Part shown: positions 56,170-64,000 of the stretch, in pieces
Layout: every line of letters starts with the position of its first letter
Position numbering within the stretch: position 1 is the first letter of the stretch
NCBI GenBank assembly: GCA_946965045.2
Contig: OX337240.1
Coordinates: forward strand, 1,798,001 to 1,862,000
Source: Epithemia pelagica
Lineage: Eukaryota > Bacillariophyta > Bacillariophyceae > Surirellales > Surirellaceae
DNA: 64,000 nt
Direction of reading: 5' to 3'
Program-made: the position numbers and the translations under genes
Notes under the pieces: generated by a model
What the model was told of the DNA's origin: nothing
What the model saw: only the letters and a program-made list of their open reading frames with translations
Database searches by the model: none

Positions 56170-58302
56170 TCATGAAAAACGATGAAAGAAGTCTTTGTCA
56201 AAGTTGGTTTTGGAAAAGTCCTCCAGTGAAATTGGATCGATACCATTGTCGTCGTCCTTGCCTTCATCCATTGCCTCTTCATATTGGCCATGGACTTGTA
56301 AATTGGCTTCTGCACTTGGTCCGATTGGACGAGGCTCCATCCACGAAAGGTCAGGGAACCCGTTCTCATCTTCTTCGGGCTGCGTTTCTGAGACATTAAG
56401 CCAGTTGGTAGGAGAAGAGTCTGAGGTGGTCACATTGTTGTTCCTGGCAGAAGTACAAGCCACTGTAGTACCAGAAACACACGGAGCAGGAGCAATACCA
56501 GGAACTGTGCCAAAAGATGCTTGTGCAGATGGGCAGCTGTGATCCAAGAACGGATTAGACACCAGTGATGGAGAAGGAAAATTTCTGTTGAAATTGCTGA
56601 TGTCAGAGGCTTGTGTGCCAATGAAAACACTTGACGATGAATCAAGAGATGGCAATTCTCCGATCGCAAGAGGACAATCTGGTGCGAGACTTCCTCTGTC
56701 AACTGGTGGATGGAGAATGTTTAGTCTCTCCAGAGCAGTCGTTCTCCCGGATCCCGCTCGAGGACCTCTTGGTACGTCGTTCAAGACAGAAGACGTATCC
56801 TCGACAGGGATATCTTTCGTCATACCAGTGACGGACGTTAAAGTTCCCGTTTTTTCGTATTGCGTGGACATGCCAGTTCTCACACTAATGGCACCTGTAG
56901 AAGTGTCGGTGCGAGCAGGTACTGATCCTACCTCTCGTGTCTCAAATACGTCAGAGAATGTGTGTCGGGTCGCCGGCAGCTTTCTATTGTCGTTCACCGT
57001 TTGTGGAAGCTGAAGATGCTGTGAGACGTATTGGTGTTCCAGTGAATTTGGATGGTGATTCCCGATGGAGGAATTTAGGTGGGCCGGGAAAGCGGCCGCT
57101 TCTTCTGGGAAAAGGCTCGGATTAGAAAAGGACGGCTGGTATTGCAAGGTTGCTGCATCGCGTCGCTGTTGCTGTAATAGTCGCAGCATTCGCTGTTCCT
57201 GCAGCACGTTCTGATGGTGTTGCTGTTCTACACCATCGCCAAAAAGAACTGATGATGCCGGCCCCGGTGTGCCATAAAAGTTCCTATGACTCAAACGGGG
57301 AGGATCAAAAGATACAAACTGAACTTGTTCCAGCACTGGTCTTTCCCCTGGAGAACTCGAAGACGTATCGGGAGCAGACATATCTGGGGCAGAGCGGACT
57401 CCACGTAACTGGATCGATAAGGCACTTTCAGGATGTCCCAGTGATGTCGTGTTCATTTCTTCGATATCCTCCGGTACCGGAGGAACGGTACCAACACTTT
57501 GGACCCCTGGTGTAGGCACCTTTTGTTCCTCGTCATCATCTTCTTCGGAGGAGGAGCGGTTTGAGACATTCATACAAGCTTACTGGTATTCTTTCATTTC
57601 CGCTTTGTATCTGTTTGCGTCTTCCCGGGCTAAGGCCTTGAGGCGTTTGAGTTCTTCCGGGTCAATTTTTTTCCATCGAGCACCTATCATTTTCGCCAGC
57701 TCCTCAAACGAAATTTTGGCCTTTCTCTTTTTGCGGCGACGACGGCTTGTTTTCTTTGGTTGAGGTGCTGGGAGTTCTCGGGTTCGCTGTTCGAGGATAA
57801 GTTCTCGTTGCTCTCGGAAGAACAAATTGTACGCTGAAAGCGGTCGGCGGGGCAACTCCAGAGGCTTTTTTGATCGCCCAGTATCGCTATCTGGGGACGA
57901 CCTCTCTGCCTTTGCCGAGCTCAATTTTTTCTCTTGCTTTGACTCGTCGCCGTCGCTTCCATTACTGGCACCTCCAATAGAGCCACTGTCCACCTTGCTT
58001 GTTGTGTCAGCACCTGTGGCATTTCCGCTTTGCATTGATGATATATTCGGTTTTCCATCCTCGATCCTTAACTTCTTGTCCATTGCTCCTAAAGTAGGCA
58101 AGCTTGTTTTATAACCTTCTGGTAAAACCAGTAAGGAAGTAAGTAAATTCATGGATGTGAATGTCGCCATTAGAGTGGTTTTGTGAGGCGATTCAAACAA
58201 GTTTTTGGAGCTCACGCTTGCTTCCAGTACCAACGACGCGGTAGTTAGTATAGCCTTCATGACGGCAATTGCAGCTGGAATTGCTGCTGCTGCTTCCTGC
58301 AC
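56170..58302 (-). CDS. HMG-box protein B, two in-phase segments split by TAA
   Basis: Segment 1 (58302-57580, 240 codons) ends in an HMG box (residues 150-239): [20 protein letters not shown], a basic insert SRRRRKKRKAK, then [18 protein letters not shown]. Segment 2 (57573-56170, 467 codons) is in the same frame after TAA GCT TGT. It is Ser/Pro/Gln-rich and ends FPDLSWMEPRPIGPS plus an acidic tail. That DLSWMEP motif also ends HMG protein A, so both segments belong to one protein. The TAA overlaps a donor-like CA|GTAAGC; an 87-nt intron ending TCCAAAG would restore the frame, though the acceptor is weak. Alternatively the stop is real. The initiating Met is uncertain. Confidence 0.7.
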
Positions 58303-59783
58303 AACATGCGCCCAACTTTAGCCCAACCAAGTTCAAGGACACAGTTCCGAACGCTGGAAAGGAGCATTCATGTCCACTTACTCTTTGCTGTCCTGCTTTT
58401 TTTCTCATCCAATAATGGCTTATAGTCGCTCAAGTTCTCGGGACTAGATCCAGGGTGAATCGGTAATAAAAACAGTACCGTCCAGTACTGTATCTAATAT
58501 CTAATATCTTACCATAGAAGCGGTACCGTATGCACCATGGGCGTAGATCGACAATCATTGCCCCTCTCATAAATTCTTCTTCATTCAACATACTCGTACT
58601 CCCCCCCAACTACAAAATAATAATGACGTAATGATCCATTCTCCGCGGTAGACAGTCATTAGACATGTGGGAGACAACTTTCTTTTATTAGGTGATGTGT
58701 TGACGACATCGTTACGACTCTTTACTACGTCGCTACGACATATTGGACGACACGGAGACAGGAGGACGAGTACAGTCACTCGCATTTTCTTGTACTAAGA
58801 TCTAAAACTGCCAAAGAGTGGATTGCTCATATTATTTTATGGTACACGTCAAGGACTACTTGCAATCCTAGAGATGACGAGTGACGAGTCTCAAGGGCTT
58901 TAGAATCAAGGGTACAGGGCTATAATAAAGATGTCTATCAGTGCAAATTATTAAAGCTCACTACAATTACAATAGTAGTACAACGACTACGAGCTCTACG
59001 GATTGCAACTACCGACTACCGACTACCGACACCAAACGACAAACGACTCCCAGACCAAAAATCCGAATCCCAAATCCCAATTGCCTTTGTATTGGAAACA
59101 AAGCGGGAATGAATATCTACTAGGAGTAGGAGTAGGAGTACTAGGAGCATCTACCTACCTAGGAGTAGGTAGGAGTAGGTTTTCAGACCCGAGCGATCGT
59201 TGGAGGCACTTCTCCTACCTCTAGCTACTCCTAGGTACTCCTAGATGCTACGAGTAATTTTTTCATTCATAGCATGCCTCAGGGGTACAGGGTACAGGTA
59301 CCGGAGTCCGGAGTCCGGAGTACGAGTATCAGCAGCTACTCCTAGCTATTTCAGCTATCATTCCTATGAGTTCCGAGTGTCTATCGTTTCAGTTGGGTAC
59401 CGTAGATATCCCATATCCCATACCTACCTAGGAGTAGGAGTAGGAGCTAGGAGTAGCTTCATACTCCCGACTCCCGTACTCCTACTAGAAATATTATACT
59501 CCTAATAATACTCCTCTACCTAGCTAGGAAAGGAGCCATTATTTGCGCTTTCCCAATACCCAATGTACAATCACCAATCACCCATAATTATACTGGTTGC
59601 TGGCTTTCGTTGCTGGTCCCTGTTCCATGTTGTCTACTTCTTGAACTTTCCTCTTCCATAGTGCAGCTGGAACTTGAACATTGAACATGCTTACGACTTA
59701 CCAGTATTCCATCTAACCCTAAACCCTAATCATGATTCCTAACACTCACACCACCTTATTCCTTACTCGCTACTAATATTCTA
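58303..59783. other. Intergenic, 1.5 kb, rich in CTAGGAGTA words
   Basis: No supported gene. 59118-59240 and 59335-59530 consist largely of CTAGGAGTA, TACTCCTAG and GGTAGGAG words. A telomere-like CTAACCCTAAACCCTAA occurs at 59714-59730. Confidence 0.5.
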
Positions 59784-59796
59784 CCGTATTTTGCGG
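59784..59796 (+). repeat. Left TIR of the pogo-like element
   Basis: CCGTATTTTGCGG, exact complement of 61939-61951. Confidence 0.92.
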
Positions 59797-59947
59797 TGTC
59801 GTGTACCCCGGAATGTTCCATTTTCGCGCAGAAGGGGTACAGGACAACGAAAAAAATAAAATAAAATTCCTTTTGAACATACACAATCCAACACAGTCAT
59901 TTTCGCGCCTATTGGAGGGAGAGTCGAGTGCCAAACAAACCTTGACC

Positions 59948-61315
59948 ATGGAGGAGGCGATTTTTCAAGACGAGACTGATGACGACGCTGCTGTTGTCCT
60001 GGTTCCAGTACCACGACAACTGATTACAAACAAGCGTAAGAATGAAATATGTGACAAGGTAAACCGTGCAAAACAACTTGATAGCAACTTCTCACTGAAA
60101 GCATTCGCTCGAGATGAGGGACTCCAACCAAGCCAGATCCGTCGCTGGATGAAGAATCGTACTGCTTTGAAGGCATTTCTGGATGAGTCGAAGAAGGCAA
60201 AATGGAGTATGCACAGTGGTCGTAAATCAAGTTTTAAAGAAGTCGAGAAGCTGATTGCCAAAATCAAGGACCTACGAGAATCCGGAATGCCTGTTTCCAC
60301 AAACATGGCAATTTTGATGGGCTCTCAAATGGATTCCTCCTTCAAAAGAAAGTCCAAGCATTCAAAATATCACATCATGCGCCGCCTTCTTCGTAGTAAT
60401 GGTATTGTGATACGATGCAAAACCCATGAAGCACAGACTCACCCCAAGGAGAAGCAAGAAGAAGCCCGTTTGTTTGTTGAGGCTATTTGCCCACTCATCC
60501 AACAACCCAAGAGAGCAAAGGAATACATTGCCAACATGGACCAAACACCGGTGTTCTTCTCCATGGTTCCCACGACAACCTTGGAGACTCAAGGTTCTCG
60601 AACAGTAAACGTCCGTGCCTCAAGTGGTAGTACAATCCGTGTAACACTGGCTGTCTTCGTCACGGCTGCTGGTGACACTCTCCCTCCCTATATGATATTC
60701 AAGGGCTCTCCTACAGGAAGGATTGCAAAAGAATTGAAGGACAAGGACAAGGGCTATCCTGAAGGAGCGCACTACAGCTGCCAGCCCAAGGCCTGGATGG
60801 ACGAGAGGTGCTGCCTCGAGTGGGTCCAAAAAGTGTTGAAACCGTGGGCAGATTCAGCTCCAGAAGATATTGTGCCTCTCCTGTTATTGGACTCATATAA
60901 ATGCCACCTCCAAGCCAGTGTGCACAATGCTATTGAGGAATGTGGTGTCCACTTGGAATATATTCCTGGTGGATGCACTTCCTTGTGCCAACCTGTGGAC
61001 ATCGGAATCAATAAACCATTGAAAAATCGAATCCGTAGTATGTGGGAGCAATACATGTTAGAAGAAGGCTTACAAGAGGACACAACAAAGCCACCATCTC
61101 GACAGACAGTGGCACAGTGGTGCACCACTGCACTGAAGGAACTTGATGGGGACCTTGTCCGTAATTCTTGGCGCCGTTCTGAAGGGTACAGCTATTTCCC
61201 TGACGAAGAGAAGGAAAGCAGCAATGAAGTTGAAGAATTAGAAGACCTAATGGATGAACTATCAATCTCACATCTTGAGAGTAGTGATGATGATGATGAT
61301 AACTCTTCTACGTAA
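59948..61315 (+). CDS. Pogo-like DDE transposase
   Basis: ATG at 59948 (MEEAIFQDETDD) chosen over an open extension from 59801 that overlaps the terminal region. 455 residues. The N-terminus has a helix-turn-helix (FSLKAFARDEGLQPSQIRRW) of the CENP-B/pogo type, followed by a second basic region (FKRKSKHSKYHIMRRLLRSN). The DDE_1 catalytic triad is visible: D198 (NMDQTPVFF), D315 (LLLLDSYKCH) and D351 (CQPVDIGINKPLK), spacing DD35D. The C-terminus is acidic with a DDDDD run. The enzyme would recognise the TIRs and insert at TA. Intact, so the element may be autonomous. Confidence 0.92.
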   Translation: MEEAIFQDETDDDAAVVLVPVPRQLITNKRKNEICDKVNRAKQLDSNFSLKAFARDEGLQPSQIRRWMKNRTALKAFLDESKKAKWSMHSGRKSSFKEVEKLIAKIKDLRESGMPVSTNMAILMGSQMDSSFKRKSKHSKYHIMRRLLRSNGIVIRCKTHEAQTHPKEKQEEARLFVEAICPLIQQPKRAKEYIANMDQTPVFFSMVPTTTLETQGSRTVNVRASSGSTIRVTLAVFVTAAGDTLPPYMIFKGSPTGRIAKELKDKDKGYPEGAHYSCQPKAWMDERCCLEWVQKVLKPWADSAPEDIVPLLLLDSYKCHLQASVHNAIEECGVHLEYIPGGCTSLCQPVDIGINKPLKNRIRSMWEQYMLEEGLQEDTTKPPSRQTVAQWCTTALKELDGDLVRNSWRRSEGYSYFPDEEKESSNEVEELEDLMDELSISHLESSDDDDDNSST

Positions 61316-61322
61316 GAAAGAT

Positions 61323-61790
61323 TTATGTGCTTGTTTCATTTACATTTGTTTCATCAATCTCTTTTGTTGTGTCTTCTCCATCTGGTGTTTCAAGACGACG
61401 ACGCTTCCTGGGTGGAGTTTTGACCGTTTCGACCAAACAAGCCCGACAAATACCCTTTCCTCTGTGACTCCGGGCTCTCTCATGGGGAAAGGTGGAGTCT
61501 TCCAGGAACTCAGTTACTTGAGCAATTTTTCCATCATATTGGTCCTTCTTCTTCAGCAGGTACCGCGGCAAAAATCCAACCTTGCATCGTTCAACGCCAT
61601 CAGTGATCCAGTAGGCAGCTACCGCAGTCTCCTCTTTTCCAGTAATAAGAATCTGTTCTTTTTTAAATCGTAGCAGCATATCATGCTTTAGGATGCTTCC
61701 ACATATCGTGTGCTCTTCGCATGAGCGTCCGTTGGAAGAGGCCTTGATGCCTACTATTTCAACAATTTCTCCTGTACTTTCGAGACCCAT
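61323..61790 (-). CDS. Accessory ORF of the pogo-like element (HIRAN-like)
   Basis: 155 residues from ATG at 61790, converging on the transposase with 7 bp between stops. Residues 35-90 (LKHDMLLRFKKEQI, ETAVAAYWITDG, CKVGFLPRYLL) resemble the HIRAN domain pattern, in which a phosphate-binding fold ends in a VGxLPR-type motif. HIRAN binds DNA 3' ends in repair helicases. A basic KTPPRKRRRLE nuclear-localisation-like segment and an acidic tail follow. Being inside the TIRs and intact, it is probably expressed by the element. The domain assignment is tentative. Confidence 0.6.
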   Translation of the reverse strand: MGLESTGEIVEIVGIKASSNGRSCEEHTICGSILKHDMLLRFKKEQILITGKEETAVAAYWITDGVERCKVGFLPRYLLKKKDQYDGKIAQVTEFLEDSTFPHERARSHRGKGICRACLVETVKTPPRKRRRLETPDGEDTTKEIDETNVNETST

Positions 61791-61938
61791 CTTTCGTGCG
61801 ACACACCGATGGAAAGCTCAAAGTACCACGATTCTACGTATATGGGTGAGAACTACGCGTACTGCTATAGGAAAAAGTTACGACACCATGTACCAATTCA
61901 GGGTCAGGGGGGTACAGGACTATGGGGGGTACATCTAT

Positions 61939-61951
61939 CCGCAAAATACGG
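61939..61951 (-). repeat. Right TIR of the pogo-like element
   Basis: CCGCAAAATACGG, complement of 59784-59796, followed by TA. Confidence 0.92.
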
Positions 61952-62636
61952 TAGGTAGTTGACCTGCCGTCTCCCCTCTCTCCTGTTTTTGGTTTTGGGT
62001 ATGGGTAGTTGCCTCTGGGGACTGGGGATTGGGTTTTGCGTTGTTTGTTTTTGCAGCGGTGCTCTGTTTGGAATTCGGAATGTTTGGAATCTGGCGAAGG
62101 ACGAATAATGAGAAATACAACGAAGAATACGAGAAGTAAAAACTACTCTAGGTAGCTAGGTAGTTCTAGTCCTCGTACTTTGCTCTCGTGTTGGTAATGT
62201 ACCTGTGATACTCCCTTGGTTCTTTGTTGGTCTTGTGCATCTCGCATCTTGCACCTTCAAACTTCTAACTTCTAAAAGCTAAAAGTCCTACAAGTCCCTC
62301 TTGGAGGTTGAAGTATGAAGTACCTCCTTTCTACACTTGCTTTTGCTCCTTGCTCTTGCTCCTTGCTCTTGCTCTTGCTACTAGAACTAGAAGTAGGGTA
62401 GTAGTCTGTCGCATACTGTAGGACTCCGAACTACTACCTAGGAGTAACTGCTCCTACCAGGGAGTAGGCGACTCAACGCTAGCTAGAGGTTCCCCCTAGT
62501 TAAAGATGTTGTATGCAATTGTATCATATTCATTCCTGAAATAGATGAGGCTGCTCTGTTATGATGAATTTGTGCCTCTAGTTTACTTCTGAGGAGTACC
62601 ATCGTGTCCTTGATGACCATTCGACCAATATTTAAT
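61952..62636. other. Intergenic between the pogo-like element and ATP sulfurylase
   Basis: No supported gene. CTAGGTAGCTAGGTAG words occur at 62147-62170 and TACTACCTAGGAGTA words at 62395-62475; a TTGCTCTTGCTCC simple repeat lies at 62338-62380. Confidence 0.5.
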
Positions 62637-64000
62637 TTACATATTGTCTCGCAATACTTTCACAACGGATTTGAAAGCAAACCATTCAGGGATATCTTCT
62701 CCTCCACGCAACATTTGACGGAACTTGGTACCCGACAATTTCATAATGTGCAGTCCCTTTTCCTTGGCATCTTCATCCGTGGTGTATCCTTCTTCTTCGG
62801 TATAAACCAAGTTGAGGGAGGGAACGGGCTGCACACCAAGACGTTCGGAATTGGCCTTGGCAATGTCTTGGGCGTCGTAGGCACCATAATAGTCTTCTCC
62901 CGTGATGGAGGACTTGGATCCAGCCATGTCACGACCGACAATGAAATGGGTGCAACCAAAGTTTTTACGGATGATCATGTGTTGGATGGCTTCGCGGGGA
63001 CCGGCCATGTGCATCGAGTAGGGCAAATATTCCCATTGAACACGGGGATTGGCAGTTTCTTCCTTGAGAACTTCATAGGTCTTGTAGCGAACTTCACCGG
63101 AAATATCATCAGCCTATCGTATCAAGATCGATGAAAGGCAAATTACGTCAAACATTGTTCGATAATACAGCATCAAATGTGAGATGAGAGGAATCGGTTG
63201 AAAAAATGTACAAAATGACAAGATGAATGAATTTCGAATACCACTGCACTTTCCCAATGCTTCAACTCTGTGGCACCATAATTCTCTTTTGACGTCGCAC
63301 GACAAGATACAAACAGCACACGTATATACATACCTGAGTAGGTCCACAAGTGGGGTGCACAAGGACAACACCGCCTTCGCCGACAAGTTCGTCATCGAGA
63401 GAACGGGTGAAGAGTTCGTAGTGGGCACGATGGACAGGGTTGCGACATTGGAAGGCCACCACGTCCTTGTCGGCGGGCAAACCAGCACGAACTTCCTTGG
63501 GAGTTTTGCAGGGGAATTCACGAACGGGAAGATTCAAGCCCGTCACTTTTCCACCCATGTAGTACTTTCCTCGTTCGGTGGCCACCATGAGAGAACCAGG
63601 GTGCTCCAATTCAGAGGTTCCGTAGCATTGTTTGCATTCAATGGCCTTGTTGGGTTCGTACTTGTCTGTCAATTCGACAGTGGCAATGGGCAAATCGCCT
63701 TGTTTCAGCAAAATGGTCGTGCCAGGTGCCAAGTCTTCGTCGTCGGTATCAAAGACAACGGGCAAACCAAAGATGGTGCCATCGGGCAATTCCATGTTTT
63801 CAACGACATGGTTGTACATAGCTTCTTCCATGAAACCAGTCAATGGAGTGAATCCACCATTCATGATCAATTCAACATCGCACAATTGACGAGAGGTGGC
63901 TTGCAATTCAACCGTAGCCTTGGCAATGGCAGCCTCCTTTTCTTCGTCAGACGTCAACATCAAATCGACCAATTCTCCACCACCATGAGGAACTTGCTTC
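62637..64000 (-). CDS. ATP sulfurylase (sulfate adenylyltransferase), 5' end beyond the window
   Basis: Exon 63334 to beyond 64000, a 220-nt intron (GTATGT...GATAG, 63333-63114), and final exon 63113-62637; phase 0. The frame is open through the right edge (...KQVPHGGGELVDLM), so the start is missing. Catalyses ATP + sulfate to APS + PPi, the first step of sulfate assimilation. Seen: CDVELIMNGGFTPLTGFM, the nucleotide-binding FQCRNPVHRAHYEL (QxRNPxHxxH), GVVLVHPTCGPTQ, and FIVGRDMAGSKSS, where Met replaces His of the common GRDHAG. The C-terminus (LSGTKFRQMLRGGEDIPEWFA) is that of the sulfurylase domain and then stops, so no APS-kinase fusion follows on this side. An N-terminal plastid leader cannot be assessed. 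Confidence 0.95.

Larger units (their letters stand above)
59784..61951 (+). mobile_element. Complete pogo/Tigger-like transposon
   Basis: 2168 bp with perfect 13-bp TIRs (CCGTATTTTGCGG and its complement) flanked by TA on both sides (59782-59783, 61952-61953), the target duplication of Tc1/mariner-pogo elements. A second TIR block TGTACCCC lies five bases further in on both sides, and GGGGTACAGGAC occurs near both ends in the same orientation. It contains an intact DDD transposase and a convergent small ORF. Confidence 0.92.

Overview
This window looks like nuclear DNA of a diatom, probably a pennate one. Most GT-AG introns are 70-200 nt. The gene content is eukaryotic-algal: V-type H+-pyrophosphatases, ATP sulfurylase, a CRAL-TRIO protein, HMG-box proteins with an insertion in the box, and a TRP-like channel. 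The mobile elements are Copia and tyrosine-recombinase retrotransposons and MULE-like and pogo-like DNA transposons. The species assignment is an inference from protein families; no marker gene is present.

Layout. 1-1120: N-terminal part of a channel-like gene running off the left edge. 2053-8281: a complete, recent Ty1/Copia retrotransposon with 455-bp LTRs (2 differences), a 5-bp target duplication, and gag and pol in one frame separated by a UGA that is followed by a hairpin. 8596-9603: a secreted protein of unknown function with one indel. 11320-15267: a TRP/polycystin-like channel with four exons and an in-frame TGA. 17457-18110: a small Cys-rich protein. 19152-28101: a decayed tyrosine-recombinase (DIRS-like) retrotransposon between 150-bp direct repeats. 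28875-31934: a CRAL-TRIO gene and a membrane EF-hand gene. 33367-35997: a V-PPase copy broken by a 29-bp deletion. 36657-43084: a TIR-bounded element carrying a MULE/SWIM transposase, a convergent 2OG-Fe(II)-oxygenase-like gene and eight 178-bp tandem repeats. 44247-45545: a BSD-domain gene. 47364-50191: an intact V-PPase paralogue in inverted orientation. 50879-51229: a B12D/MLRQ-like mitochondrial protein. 51574-51646: tRNA-Glu(CTC). 51897-58302: two related HMG-box genes with a PLD-like gene and a 118-bp MITE between them. 59784-61951: a complete pogo-like transposon with a convergent, HIRAN-like accessory ORF. 62637-64000: ATP sulfurylase running off the right edge.

Host genes are sparse and separated by 0.3-2 kb of non-coding DNA, some of it rich in CTAGGAGTA/TACGAGTA-type words. 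The functional links are modest. ATP sulfurylase releases or uses PPi, and the vacuolar pyrophosphatases consume it to pump protons. The strongest candidates for new biology are the transposon carrying an oxygenase-like gene with its minisatellite, and the stop-codon readthrough architecture of the Copia element. Several genes differ from an intact frame by one base; residual assembly indels must be excluded before these are called pseudogenes.
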